Shown here one piece after another: positions 29,066 to 38,569 of a stretch of DNA of 64,000 nt; the stretch's first letter is position 1; each line of letters starts with the position of its first letter. The notes under the pieces were generated by a model. That model saw only the letters and a program-made list of their open reading frames with translations. It was not told the origin of the DNA and searched no databases. Source of the DNA: Pseudomonas serboccidentalis (GTDB taxonomy: Bacteria; Pseudomonadota; Gammaproteobacteria; Pseudomonadales; Pseudomonadaceae); the NCBI RefSeq assembly GCF_028830055.1, contig NZ_CP101655.1, forward strand, positions 2,536,398-2,600,397. The letters are read 5' to 3'. The translations under genes were made by a program, and so were the position numbers.

Positions 29066-29614
29066 TCAACCGCGCTTGGGCATCATCCGCAACAGCGTGT
29101 TATCGCCCACCACATAATGGTGATAGAGCCCCGCCAGCGCATGCAGGCCGATCAGCCAGTAGCCAATGTTGCCGATCAGCACGTGCCAGTGTTCCACCTG
29201 CTTGGCGAGCGCCTTGTCTTCATTGACCAGCAACGGCAGATCGAAGCCGTAGAACATCACTTGATGCCCCTCGGCGCTGGTGATCAGCCAGCCGAGAATC
29301 GGCATGCTGATCATGAACAGGTACAACAGCCAGTGCATCACCCGCGCCAACAGGGTTTGCCATTGCGGCGAGGCCGGGAAGATTTTCGGTGCCGGGCCAA
29401 GGCTGCGCGCTACCAGACGAAACCACACCAGCACAAACACGGTCAGGCCGAGCATGTAGTGCACTTCACGGATCAGCGAGCGACCGCCGCTGCCTTTGGG
29501 AAAGATCCCGCGCAACTCCATGCTGGCGTACACCAGGATCAACAGGACCAGCATCAGCCAGTGCAGCAGGACGGACACGGTGCTGTAGCGTGATTCGGAA
29601 CTTGTCCACGGCAT
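29066..29614 (-). CDS. Cytochrome b561 family protein
   Basis: A 182-residue four-helix inner-membrane b-type cytochrome. Heme-ligand histidines appear in LLHWLMLVLL (TM1), REVHYMLGL (TM2) and VEHWHVLIGNIGYWLIGLHALAGLYHH (TM3-4). These proteins oxidise quinol or pass electrons to periplasmic acceptors. The ATG at 29614 has GAGGAA seven bases upstream. No partner gene is adjacent. Confidence 0.88.
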   Translation of the reverse strand: MPWTSSESRYSTVSVLLHWLMLVLLILVYASMELRGIFPKGSGGRSLIREVHYMLGLTVFVLVWFRLVARSLGPAPKIFPASPQWQTLLARVMHWLLYLFMISMPILGWLITSAEGHQVMFYGFDLPLLVNEDKALAKQVEHWHVLIGNIGYWLIGLHALAGLYHHYVVGDNTLLRMMPKRG

Positions 29615-29745
29615 ACGGTGTTTCCTCACAGATCAGGGTCGCCACGCGCCGTTCTTGTGCGACGGCATGCTTTAACTGTAATCCGCTTTGGCGGATTTGC
29701 CTGATGCTGACCGGAGTTTCACTGCGCTGAGTCAGCGCTTTAACG

Positions 29746-29784
29746 AAAAAAAACGCCAGTGTCGCGAAGACGCTGGCGTTTTTT
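29746..29784 (-). terminator. Terminator of phnX
   Basis: Hairpin AAAACGCCAGCGTCTTCGCG paired with ACACTGGCGTTTTTTTT, 22 bases after the phnX stop; T-runs on both strands allow bidirectional use. Confidence 0.85.
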
Positions 29785-29806
29785 GTGTTTTGGCGAACAG
29801 GCGCGA

Positions 29807-30634
29807 TCAGCTCGATTGCGGCATCTCACCCTTGGCCAGACGCTTGTTGATGTCGGCAATCACTTCCGGCAGGTCGCTGATGGTATCGATCATGTAGTGC
29901 GGGCGCGAGCCGGCGAACAGCGCGTGGATGCGCTCACGTTCGCTGGCCAGTTCGTCGCTGCCCAGCGCACGGTAACCGGCGTAGTCCAGGCCCAGCGCAT
30001 TGCCCGAGCAAATCAGCGCCACGGTCCACATCCCGGCACGCCGGCCTTCGAGGATGCCCGGCACGGTGTCGTCGATCTTCACGCAGGCGCCGACGTCGTC
30101 GATGCCCAGGGCGATCACGTTGGCCAGGGCCTGAGCTGGCCATGGGCGACCGTTCGGTACCTCGTCGGTGGCGACCACGTGGTCGGCGACGTAGCCGTTG
30201 GTGGCAGCCAGGGCCACGACCTTGTCCATCACCTGTTTCGGGTAGCCGGAGCAGGAACCGATCTTGATCCCTTGCTGGCGCAGGTGGGCGATGGTTTCCA
30301 GCGCGCCGGGAATCAGCGCCGAGTGTTCGGCGATCTTCTCGATCTGCAACGGCATGAAGCGGTTGTAGATCGCGGTCACGTCATCATCGGTCGGGGTGCG
30401 ACCGAACGCCTTGCGATAGCGCTCGGCGACCTGCGGCTGATCGCACAGGGTGCGGATGTGGTCCCACTTGCCCATGCCCATCGGGCCGCGAGCCTCTTCG
30501 ATGGTGACCTGAACGTCGAACTCGGCGAAGGCTTCGACGAAGATCTGCGTGGGTGCGAACGAGCCGAAATCGACCACGGTGCCGGCCCAGTCGAGGATCG
30601 CGGCTTGCAGTTTGGCTGGATTTGCGTAGTTCAT
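29807..30634 (-). CDS. phnX: Phosphonoacetaldehyde hydrolase
   Basis: A 275-residue HAD-superfamily enzyme that splits phosphonoacetaldehyde into acetaldehyde and phosphate. Nucleophile Asp15 ([11 protein letters not shown]) and Schiff-base Lys56 (MGMGKWDHI) have the 41-residue spacing known for PhnX; later HAD motifs are SCSGYP and KIDDTVPG. It follows phnW on the same strand across a REPIN-containing gap. Together they degrade 2-aminoethylphosphonate. Confidence 0.95.
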   Translation of the reverse strand: MNYANPAKLQAAILDWAGTVVDFGSFAPTQIFVEAFAEFDVQVTIEEARGPMGMGKWDHIRTLCDQPQVAERYRKAFGRTPTDDDVTAIYNRFMPLQIEKIAEHSALIPGALETIAHLRQQGIKIGSCSGYPKQVMDKVVALAATNGYVADHVVATDEVPNGRPWPAQALANVIALGIDDVGACVKIDDTVPGILEGRRAGMWTVALICSGNALGLDYAGYRALGSDELASERERIHALFAGSRPHYMIDTISDLPEVIADINKRLAKGEMPQSS

Positions 30635-30671
30635 GGCAATCAAATTCCTGAGTTGAAATGCAATTCAAACG

Positions 30672-30760
30672 GTAGGAGTGAGCCTGCTCGCGATAGCGGT
30701 TGATCATTCAACACCTTCGTCGACTGACACGGCCTCATCGCGAGCAGACTCGCTCCTACA
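30672..30760. repeat. REPIN (GTAGGAGTGAGCCTGCTCGCG type) between phnW and phnX
   Basis: Inverted pair within the phnW-phnX operon gap; such hairpins often stabilise the upstream mRNA. Confidence 0.88.
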
Positions 30761-30778
30761 GGGGATTTGTGTTTGGGG

Positions 30779-31888
30779 TTAGATTTCCAGGACTTCCATC
30801 TCGCGCAGCACTTCTCCCACCGCCGCCACGGCCTGGCGCATTTCGTCCGGGGTGACGTGGCCGATGCAGCCGACGCGGAAGGTTTCGACCTGGGTCAGTT
30901 TGCCGGGGTAGAGGATGTAGCCCTTGGCCTTGACCCGTTCGTAGAAGTCCTTGAACTGGTAGCGCGGGTCTTGCGGGGCATGGAAGGTGGCGATGATCGG
31001 CGCCTGGATCGCCGCCGGCAGGAAGCTGCGCAGCCCCAGCTTGCCCATCTCATCCATCAGCGCCTGACAGTTGGCGGCGTAACGTGCGTGACGGGCTGGC
31101 AGACCACCTTCTTCGTTGTATTGCAGCAACGCTTCGTGCAGCGCGGCGACCACGTGGGTCGGCGGGGTGAAGCGCCACTGGCCGGTCTTCTGCATATAGG
31201 CGTGCTGGTCGAACAGGTCCATCGCCAGCGAATGCGAGTGGCCGGCGGCAGCCGCCAGCGATTCTTTGCGGGCGAACACGAAACCCATCCCCGGCACACC
31301 TTCCAGGCACTTGCCGGAGGCGGCGATCAGCGCATCGAACGGGACTTTCTGCGCATCCACCGGCAGCGCGCCGAACGAGCTCATGGCATCGATGATCAGG
31401 CGCTTGCCGTGTTGCGCAACGACATCGGCAATTTCCGGCAGCGGGTTGAGGATGCCGGTGCTGGTTTCGCAATGGATCAGCGCGACATGGGTGATATCGC
31501 CATCGGCGCGCAGCAGACGGTCGACGTCGGCAGCGGTGGTCGGTTCGTCTTCAGCGGTTTCGAAGGTGCTGAACGAGCGGCCGAGCACTTCGCAGATCTT
31601 CGCCAGACGCTTGCCGTAGGCGCCATTGATCAGCACCAGGATTTTGCCGTCACGCGGCACCAGAGTGCCAATGGCGGCTTCGACGGCGAAAGTGCCGCTG
31701 CCCTGCAAAGGCACGCAATGGTGACTGGCGGCGCCGTTGAGGATCGCCAGCAATTGCTCGCAGAGGCTGGCGGTCAGTTGGTTGAAGCGGTCATCCCATG
31801 ACCCCCAGTCGACCATCATTGCCTGGCGGGTACGCGCCGAGGTGGTCAACGGGCCGGGAGTGAGCAGGATGGGTGCGGCAGTACTCAT
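30779..31888 (-). CDS. phnW: 2-aminoethylphosphonate-pyruvate transaminase
   Basis: A 369-residue fold-type I aminotransferase that converts 2-aminoethylphosphonate plus pyruvate to phosphonoacetaldehyde plus alanine. Start [20 protein letters not shown] is typical; the PLP lysine is Lys193 in [11 protein letters not shown], and Asp167 (IIDAMSSFG) contacts the pyridine nitrogen. The ATG at 31888 has GAGGA upstream. First gene of the phnWX operon, divergent from a LysR gene. Confidence 0.95.
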   Translation of the reverse strand: MSTAAPILLTPGPLTTSARTRQAMMVDWGSWDDRFNQLTASLCEQLLAILNGAASHHCVPLQGSGTFAVEAAIGTLVPRDGKILVLINGAYGKRLAKICEVLGRSFSTFETAEDEPTTAADVDRLLRADGDITHVALIHCETSTGILNPLPEIADVVAQHGKRLIIDAMSSFGALPVDAQKVPFDALIAASGKCLEGVPGMGFVFARKESLAAAAGHSHSLAMDLFDQHAYMQKTGQWRFTPPTHVVAALHEALLQYNEEGGLPARHARYAANCQALMDEMGKLGLRSFLPAAIQAPIIATFHAPQDPRYQFKDFYERVKAKGYILYPGKLTQVETFRVGCIGHVTPDEMRQAVAAVGEVLREMEVLEI

Positions 31889-32001
31889 TCGTGTGTCCTC
31901 GCGAAAGCGCAGTGGGATGAAGCTACGGGGCATACGTTGCAATTCGGTGGATCATCAATCAAATTGTTTGTTGTTATGCCAGCCATCAGTGAGGGTTATT
32001 C

Positions 32002-32862
32002 ATGAATCTGTTCCAGCTGCGCGCCTTCGACGCCGTGGCCCGGGAAGGCAGCTTCACCCGTGCCGCCGCGCGCCTGTTCATCAGCCAGCCGGCGGTCACC
32101 GGCCACATCAAAGCGCTGGAGGAGCATTACCAGATCACCTTGTTGCGCCGTACTGCGCGCCGGGTGGAGCTGACCGAGGAGGGCACCAAACTGGCGGCGA
32201 TCACCCGCGCCATGTTCGGTCTGGCCGAGGAAGCGCAGGCCCTGCTCGAAGCCAATCGCCAGTTGCTCACCGGGCGCCTCGAAGTGGCGGCGGACGGCCC
32301 GCACATGGTCATGCCGATGCTCGCCAGCCTGCGCGCGCGTTACCCGGGGATCACGGTGAATCTGCGTCTGGGCAATGCCCAGGAAACCCTGGCGGCGCTG
32401 TTATCGGAGCATGCGGATGTGGCGGTGTTGACCGAGGTCGAACCGCGCAAGGGCCTGCACCTGCAAGCCTTGAGCGAATCGCGGATCTGCGCCCTGGTGC
32501 CCGCCGGGCATGCGTGGGCGCAGCGTTCCGGCGAGGTGCGGCTCAAGGAGCTGGATCAGGTGATCATGGTGCTGCGCGAGCCGAGTTCGATTACCCGGCG
32601 CACCTTCGATCAGGCGTGTGTGCAGGCAGCGGTCAATCCGCGGGTGCTGCTGGAACTGGACAGCCGTGAGGCGGTGACCGAAGCGGTGGCGGCTGAACTG
32701 GGGGTGGGCGTGGTGTCATCGGTGGAAGTCAGCCATGACCCGCGGGTGGTGGCGATTCCGATTGTTGGGGAGGGGCTGGTGAATCGGCATATGATCGGGT
32801 GCATGGAACGGCGGCGGGAGTTGCGGTTGATTCAGGCGTTCTTTGGTCTGGCGCCGGCCTGA
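32002..32862 (+). CDS. LysR-family regulator, probable phosphonate regulator
   Basis: A 286-residue LysR protein (MNLFQLRAFDAVAREGSFTR start; helix-turn-helix RLFISQPAVTGHIKALEEHY). Its effector domain contains AADGPHMVMPML and VLREPSSITRRTFD, resembling regulators encoded next to phnW. Divergent from phnW with a 113-base gap, so control of phnWX by this protein is the natural inference. Confidence 0.88.
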   Translation: MNLFQLRAFDAVAREGSFTRAAARLFISQPAVTGHIKALEEHYQITLLRRTARRVELTEEGTKLAAITRAMFGLAEEAQALLEANRQLLTGRLEVAADGPHMVMPMLASLRARYPGITVNLRLGNAQETLAALLSEHADVAVLTEVEPRKGLHLQALSESRICALVPAGHAWAQRSGEVRLKELDQVIMVLREPSSITRRTFDQACVQAAVNPRVLLELDSREAVTEAVAAELGVGVVSSVEVSHDPRVVAIPIVGEGLVNRHMIGCMERRRELRLIQAFFGLAPA

Positions 32863-32929
32863 TCCACCGTGGTGCCCCAATCGCCAGCAGGCTGGCTCAC
32901 ACGGGTTCTATGCCATGCACATATCCCCT

Positions 32930-33015
32930 GTAGGAGCTGCCGAAGGCTGCGATCTTTTGATCTTGTGGTGTAAATGCAAAAGTCAAAAGATCGCAGCCTT
33001 CGGCAGCTCCTACAG
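32930..33015. repeat. REPIN (GATCGCAGCCTTCGGCAGC type)
   Basis: Inverted pair in the convergent gap of the two LysR genes. Confidence 0.9.
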
Positions 33016-33023
33016 GAGGAGGG

Positions 33024-33896
33024 TCAGGTCAGACTCTCGCGCACCATATCGAGAAACGTCGCCACCACCCGCCGCGAACTCTGCTCGCGCAAGCACACCA
33101 GTGTCTCGGTCAACCGCCGGGTGCAATCGGTGATCGGCAACGCACACACCCGCGAATCCGCGCCAAACTCCGCCGCTGACACCACCCCCACACCAATCCC
33201 CACCACCACCGCTTCGCGCGCTGCTTCCCGGCCTTCGACCTGAATTGCTGGACGAATGCGAAACCCGGCGCGGGCCATTTCCTCCTCCAGAGTCTGGCGG
33301 GTCACCGAACCGTGTTCGCGCAGCACCAGCGGCGTGTCATCCAGATCAGCCAGGCAGATCGACTCGCGTTCGGCCCACGGGTGATGGCGCGAGACAAACG
33401 CCACCATCGGGTCGTTGCGCAGCGGCACGCACAGCAAACGCTCATCACTGACATCGCGCCCCAACAGCGCCAGATCGGCCTGATAGTTGAACAGGCGAAA
33501 CAGCGATTCATCGGTGTTGCCGGTCTCGATCTTCACGCTGATCCCCGGGTAGCGCTCGCAGAACCGCGCAATCTGCGGCAACACGTGCACCGGGGCGTCG
33601 ACCGCGAGAATCAGGCTGCCGGTCTGCAGCGCCTGGGATTCCTGCAGCAACTCCTGGGCTTCAGCCTCAATCACAAACAGCCGCTGGGTGATTGCCAGCA
33701 GGCGCTCACCCAGATCGGTCAGGCGCACCGAACGCTTGTTGCGGTGGAACAGCAGCACGCCGAAGCGCTCTTCGAGTTTGCGCACCTGGTCGGAAATTGC
33801 CGGTTGCGTGAGAAAAAGGCGCTCGGCGGCTTTGGTGAAGCTTCCATGGACGGCCACAGCGTGGAAGGCTTTGAGCTGGGCGTGAGACACCGACAT
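33024..33896 (-). CDS. LysR-family regulator
   Basis: A 290-residue LysR protein related to the preceding one in motif order: SFTKAAERLFLTQPAISDQV, AVDAPVHVLPQIARF and VLREHGSVTRQTLEEEM. It is divergent from the organophosphate-type permease gene, so it probably controls permease and oxidoreductase. Two LysR paralogues with similar effector domains suggest separate control of the two phosphonate transcription units. Confidence 0.87.
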   Translation of the reverse strand: MSVSHAQLKAFHAVAVHGSFTKAAERLFLTQPAISDQVRKLEERFGVLLFHRNKRSVRLTDLGERLLAITQRLFVIEAEAQELLQESQALQTGSLILAVDAPVHVLPQIARFCERYPGISVKIETGNTDESLFRLFNYQADLALLGRDVSDERLLCVPLRNDPMVAFVSRHHPWAERESICLADLDDTPLVLREHGSVTRQTLEEEMARAGFRIRPAIQVEGREAAREAVVVGIGVGVVSAAEFGADSRVCALPITDCTRRLTETLVCLREQSSRRVVATFLDMVRESLT

Positions 33897-33936
33897 GTAG
33901 CCTCCAGTAACAAGCTGAACTTATGTGTGAAATACG

Positions 33937-33955
33937 ATAAATCGATTTTATTTAT
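33937..33955. promoter_or_regulatory. Inverted repeat ATAAAT-N7-ATTTAT, candidate LysR site
   Basis: Perfect six-base arms in the LysR/permease divergent region, 40 bases upstream of the LysR start; fits the T-N11-A LysR pattern. Confidence 0.45.
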
Positions 33956-34165
33956 TAAACAGTAATTGCTTTGATCCGCTCACGCCAGCGCTGACGGCCC
34001 GCTCGGGCAGCAACGCTGGCGATGAGCCTGTGCGTGCAACAACAGGACTCATCTGACCGTTATCGCCATAGGGATGGGGCGATAGCGCAGTGCTCAACAA
34101 TAAAAAACACAGGCGTTTACTTAACGATTCTGCCGGCACACTCACACCCTGAGGTCAGAACCACA

Positions 34166-35491
34166 ATGAACAAGCACATCGGTACCCTTGCGCGTTGGCG
34201 CATGCAGATCTTTGCTATCACCTGGCTCGCGTACGCCGCTTTCTACTTCACCCGCAAAGCGTTCTCGGTGGCCAAACTGGGCATCGCCGAAGACCCGACG
34301 TTCATGCTCGACAAGATGGCCATGGCCAACCTCGACGCGATCTATCTGGCGGCCTACGCCATCGGCCAATTCACCTGGGGCATGCTTGCCGACCGCTTTG
34401 GCCCAAGGGTCGTGGTGCTGGGTGGCTTGCTGATTTCCGCCGGTGCCGCGCTGGTGATGGGCAGTTTCGCCACGCTGCCGATCTTCGCCACCTGCATGCT
34501 GATCCAGGGGCTGGCGCAGTCCACGGGCTGGTCGGGCTTGTGCAAGAACCTCGGCAGTTTCTTTCCCGCCGAACAGCGCGGGCGCGTGCTCGGTTTATGG
34601 AGCTCCTGCTACGCGTTCGGCGGTCTGGTGGCGTCGCCGTTCGCCGGCTGGTGGGCGTATACGCTGATGGGCACCTGGCACGCGGCGTTCATTTCCAGCG
34701 CGGCGGTCGTGGCGGCGGTGGCGGTGTTGTTCTTTATCTTCCAGCGCAACAAACCGGAAGACGTCGGCTTGCCGGCGGTCGAGCCGGAGCCGCAACTGAG
34801 TGCCGAAGAAACCGAAGCCAACAGCAAACTCAGCGTCTGGGAGCCATTGAAGGAAATCCTGCGCAACCGCACGGTGCTGGTGCTGGGCCTGGCGTACTTC
34901 ATGTTGAAACCGGCGCGATACGCGATTCTGCTGTGGGGGCCGGTGATCGTCTTCGAACAGATGCCGAGTGTCGGCAAGGTTGGCGCGGCGATCATTCCCA
35001 CGTCGTTCGAACTGGCCGGATTGCTCGGGCCGATCATGATCGGCATGGCCTCGGACAAACTGTTCGGCGCCCGGCGCATGCCGGCCTGCGTACTCAGCCT
35101 GTTGGCGCTGACCGTGACCCTGGCGCTGTTCATGGGCGCGTTGCACACCGGTAGCGTGATGCTGGTGGTGGCGCTGCTGTTTGTCATGGGCCTGACCCTG
35201 TACGGACCGGATTCGATGATCAGCGGCGCCGCTGCCATCGACTTCGGCAAGGCCAAGGCCGGCGCTACCGCTGCCGGTTTCGTCAACGGCTGCGGCTCGG
35301 TCGGTGCGGTGCTCGGCGGCCTGCTGCCGGGTTACTTCGATTCGGTGACGGTGTTCATCGTCTTCGCCGGCTGCGCATTGTTCTCGGCACTGGTGCTGAT
35401 CCCGCACTGGAACAGCCGCCCGGTCGGGGTGATGGAGCCGCGCGCGTCCGTTCCCAATCGCCCGCTGACGATCAAACCGCTGCGTTCCTGA
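34166..35491 (+). CDS. Organophosphate-type MFS permease, likely aminophosphonate importer
   Basis: A 441-residue 12-helix transporter of the OPA (GlpT/UhpT) family: YAAFYFTRKAFSVAKLGIAE (the Y-x-x-Y-F-x-R-K signature), GWSGLCKNLGSFFP and KAGATAAGFVNGCGSVGAVL. OPA members exchange phosphorylated organic acids or sugars; basic residues in TM1 bind the phosphoryl group. Location between phosphonate genes suggests 2-aminoethylphosphonate uptake. The FAD oxidoreductase gene follows after 73 bases. Confidence 0.85.
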   Translation: MNKHIGTLARWRMQIFAITWLAYAAFYFTRKAFSVAKLGIAEDPTFMLDKMAMANLDAIYLAAYAIGQFTWGMLADRFGPRVVVLGGLLISAGAALVMGSFATLPIFATCMLIQGLAQSTGWSGLCKNLGSFFPAEQRGRVLGLWSSCYAFGGLVASPFAGWWAYTLMGTWHAAFISSAAVVAAVAVLFFIFQRNKPEDVGLPAVEPEPQLSAEETEANSKLSVWEPLKEILRNRTVLVLGLAYFMLKPARYAILLWGPVIVFEQMPSVGKVGAAIIPTSFELAGLLGPIMIGMASDKLFGARRMPACVLSLLALTVTLALFMGALHTGSVMLVVALLFVMGLTLYGPDSMISGAAAIDFGKAKAGATAAGFVNGCGSVGAVLGGLLPGYFDSVTVFIVFAGCALFSALVLIPHWNSRPVGVMEPRASVPNRPLTIKPLRS

Positions 35492-35564
35492 AACCCCTTT
35501 GCCTCGCGGCCTGCTGCGGTGTTCGCGGCAGGCTGTGTCGTGGCCGTATGACTGGAGAAATCCC

Positions 35565-36956
35565 ATGAGACCGTTTTGGCTCGAGCAGGCCCTGCAGGCC
35601 GATCCATCCCCGACTTGCCCGCCGCTGCAAGGCGAAGTGCGCGCTGATGTGTGCATCGTCGGCGGCGGTTACACCGGGCTGTGGACGGCGATCATGCTCA
35701 AGCAGCAGAACCCTGAACTCGACGTGCTGCTGATCGAAGCCGACATCTGCGGCGCCGGTGCCAGTGGGCGCAACGGTGGTTGTGCGTTGTCGTGGTCGGC
35801 CAAGTATTTCACCCTTGAGCGCCTGTTCGGCGTCGAGGAGGCGGTGCGCTTGGTCAAGGCGTCCGAGCGCAGTATTCACGCCATTGGCGAGTTCTGCGAA
35901 CAGTACGGCGTCGACGCCGATTACCGTCTCGACGGCACACTGTACACCGCCACCAACCAGGCGCAGGTTGGCTCAACCGACGCGGTGATCGCCGCGCTGG
36001 AGCGCAATGGCATCAACTCCTTCACAAACCGCCCGCTGGCCGATGTACAGCGCATGGCTGGTTCGAGTAAACATCTGGAAGGCTGGTTCTCGCCGGCGGC
36101 GACCAGTGTACAACCGGGCAAACTGGTGCGCGGGCTGCGCCGGGTGGCGTTGCAACTGGGGGTGAAGATCCACGAAAACACCGCGATGACCGGTCTGGAA
36201 GAAGGCCGCCCGGCGCGAATCCACACGGCGAAGGGCAGCGTAATCGCCGACCGCGTGGTGCTGGCGATGAACGCGTGGATGGCCCGGGCGTTCCCGCAGT
36301 TCGAACGCAGCGTGGCGATCGTTTCCAGCGACATGCTGATCACCGAGCCACGCCCGGATCTGCTGCAGGAAATAGGTTTGACCAGCGGCGTCAGCGTGCT
36401 CGATTCGCGGATTTTCGTGCACTACTACCACAACACCCCGGACGGCCGGATCATGCTCGGCAAGGGCGGCAACACCTTCGCCTATGGCGGGCGAATGCTG
36501 TCGGTGTTCGATCAGCCGTCGCCGTACGCCGGGTTGCTCAAGCGCAGCCTCGGCGACTTCTTCCCGGCGTTTGCCGAGGTAAAAGTCGATGCGACGTGGA
36601 ACGGGCCATCGGATCGTTCGGTCACCGGTTTGCCGTTTTTCGGGCAGATGAGCGCCAGTGGCAATGTGTTTTACGGCTTCGGTTATTCCGGCAGCGGCGT
36701 CGGCCCGTGTCACATGGGCGGGCAGATTCTCGCCTCGCTGGTGCAGGGCCTCGACAACCCATGGACCCGCTCGCCACTGGTCAACGGACCGCTGGGCTAT
36801 TTTCCACCGGAGCCGATCCGTTACCTCGGCTCGTTGATGGTGCGCAACGCCATCCGCCGCAAGGAACGCGCCGAGGACCACGGGCACCGGCCGCGGCATC
36901 TGGACGTGCGCCTGGCGAAATTCGCCGCGGCGGCGGGCAAGGCTGACAAGGGCTGA
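35565..36956 (+). CDS. FAD-dependent oxidoreductase, candidate aminophosphonate oxidase
   Basis: A 463-residue DAO-family flavoprotein. FAD-binding motif VCIVGGGYTGLWTAIMLKQ at about 29-47 and GASGRNGGCALSW follow the glycine-oxidase/DadA layout; the C-terminal GFGYSGSGVGPCHMGGQI completes the FAD site. Such genes recur beside phnW/phnX, where some oxidise aminoethylphosphonate or its N-methyl forms. The ATG at 35565 has GGAGAA upstream. Exact substrate is inference. Confidence 0.8.
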   Translation: MRPFWLEQALQADPSPTCPPLQGEVRADVCIVGGGYTGLWTAIMLKQQNPELDVLLIEADICGAGASGRNGGCALSWSAKYFTLERLFGVEEAVRLVKASERSIHAIGEFCEQYGVDADYRLDGTLYTATNQAQVGSTDAVIAALERNGINSFTNRPLADVQRMAGSSKHLEGWFSPAATSVQPGKLVRGLRRVALQLGVKIHENTAMTGLEEGRPARIHTAKGSVIADRVVLAMNAWMARAFPQFERSVAIVSSDMLITEPRPDLLQEIGLTSGVSVLDSRIFVHYYHNTPDGRIMLGKGGNTFAYGGRMLSVFDQPSPYAGLLKRSLGDFFPAFAEVKVDATWNGPSDRSVTGLPFFGQMSASGNVFYGFGYSGSGVGPCHMGGQILASLVQGLDNPWTRSPLVNGPLGYFPPEPIRYLGSLMVRNAIRRKERAEDHGHRPRHLDVRLAKFAAAAGKADKG

Positions 36957-36959
36957 GCG

Positions 36960-38348
36960 TTACGGATCGGCGCTGTTGAGCAGCCAGTCGAGCAACAGAC
37001 TGCTGTCGTTTGTTGGCGCAGATTCCCGTGGCGAGGGCGGGCGCGAGTGGCTCAGGCAGAGGATCGGTCGATCCGGATCGCTGTCGAGGAAACTCACCCA
37101 CACCTCGCTGCCGGCGCGGGGCAATTCGTGGGCGGCAAGGCGGCCATTGGCGCCGGTCAGGGCAATCGGCAACCACAGGCAAGCCGTCTCGGCTGCCTGC
37201 GCCGGCCACAGACTGACGCCGATACGCCCCAGTTCATCCAGTTGCGCCGGCTGACCGGGCGTACCCAACACTCGCGCCAGATGATAGCCACCGATGTTCG
37301 GACGTGGCTGCGCCAGGGGCGGACGAAAATCGCTGGCCCAGGGCAGGGCGGTGAAGTCGTTGCGATAGCGATGCACGTCGCTTGTCGGATCGAGGATCGA
37401 GGGGTGCTGACCTTGATGGTGCAGCTCGGTGATCAGCCACTGCTCGTTGAACGCATTGATCGGGTGCTCGGTGATCTGCAGCAGATGTCCGCTGCGCAGT
37501 GCGCTGCAATCGCTGCGCCCGTGGATCGAACGGGACAGGCAGCGCTGGCGCTGCAAATGGCGACGACTGCGTTGTTCGGCGTGACGCTGTTCGCCCGACA
37601 GCTGCAAGGGCGTGAGCGCGGGCACGGGATGATTGGCCGCGTCAGCGCTGCTGACCTGCTGGCCCCGGTTGCGAATGCCATGCGCGGCCATGACCGGTGT
37701 CGCGTCATGCCGCTGAAACAGCGTGCTGAGGCGAGGTGAAGGGCTCTCGTCAGTCACGGCGAACGGTACCGGCAGCGGTTCCTGCGGCAGGCTCAGGTTG
37801 TCGTCGGCAAACACCACGACATGCCCATCCGGGCGATGCTCGAAGTGATAGTGGATGCCTTCTTCCTCGCACAGGCGTTGCAGCAAGGCCAGGTCGCTTT
37901 CCTCGTACTGAATGCAAAATGGCCGTGGCGGGTAATGACCGACGCTCATCTCGATCCGGTAACTGTGTGCTGGCAGGCCCTGCTCGTCGAGCAATTGGGC
38001 AAGGATCGCCGGTACGCTCGTCTGCGCGAACACCCGGCGCCGGGGTGATTGCGCCAGACGCTGCAACTGCGGAACCAGCGTCATTCGGTAACTGATCCGG
38101 TGGCTGGCGCGATGCTCGCAACGGACGCTGTGGATCAGGCCGTGAATGCCATGATCGACACCCAGACTCAGGTAGGCCGGTTGTCGCAGCAGGCTGCTCG
38201 GTGACAAGGCCGGGGCCAGGCCGATCACTTCAATCTCGAAACGAAAGGGCTGATTGAGCGCTTCCTTGCCGGTGAAACGCAGCACCGGCAGGCACAGTGG
38301 GCCATCGGTCAGGGTCAGGGTGAACGGGCGTTCCTGGTCATTGAGCAT
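36960..38348 (-). CDS. Short orphan VgrG-like spike protein
   Basis: A 462-residue VgrG/Pvc8-family protein. The gp27-like part (PFTLTLTDGPLCLPVLRFTG, PFCIQYEESDLALLQRLCEE GI) and a gp5-like OB domain (LARVLGTPGQPAQLDELGRI, ELPRAGSEVWVSFLDSDPDR) are visible. It stops soon after the OB fold; full VgrGs usually extend past 600 residues with a beta-helical needle. No Hcp, effector, adaptor or immunity gene is adjacent. It may be a reduced spike or a relic. Confidence 0.82.
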   Translation of the reverse strand: MLNDQERPFTLTLTDGPLCLPVLRFTGKEALNQPFRFEIEVIGLAPALSPSSLLRQPAYLSLGVDHGIHGLIHSVRCEHRASHRISYRMTLVPQLQRLAQSPRRRVFAQTSVPAILAQLLDEQGLPAHSYRIEMSVGHYPPRPFCIQYEESDLALLQRLCEEEGIHYHFEHRPDGHVVVFADDNLSLPQEPLPVPFAVTDESPSPRLSTLFQRHDATPVMAAHGIRNRGQQVSSADAANHPVPALTPLQLSGEQRHAEQRSRRHLQRQRCLSRSIHGRSDCSALRSGHLLQITEHPINAFNEQWLITELHHQGQHPSILDPTSDVHRYRNDFTALPWASDFRPPLAQPRPNIGGYHLARVLGTPGQPAQLDELGRIGVSLWPAQAAETACLWLPIALTGANGRLAAHELPRAGSEVWVSFLDSDPDRPILCLSHSRPPSPRESAPTNDSSLLLDWLLNSADP

Positions 38349-38569
38349 TCATACGGGCTCTGTGGGGCAATACGGACGGCAGAGGGTACGAAAACCCGAG
38401 CACGAATGGTCATGGCCAGTGGGTTTTTCAGAATCGCCCTACAAGGCGTGGTGAAGATGTCGATTCAACAATGAATTTTTTTGGTCGATTGCCGACTTTA
38501 GGCCGTATAAACTTGGCGCCACGCGTCGGCCAATAGATGTCTCGGCGCCACAGATCAAGAGAGTGAGTA

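Noticed and set aside
33984..34022. CGCCAGCG/CGCTGGCG inverted repeat as a terminator
   Set aside because: No T-run and it lies in a divergent region where no transcript should end.
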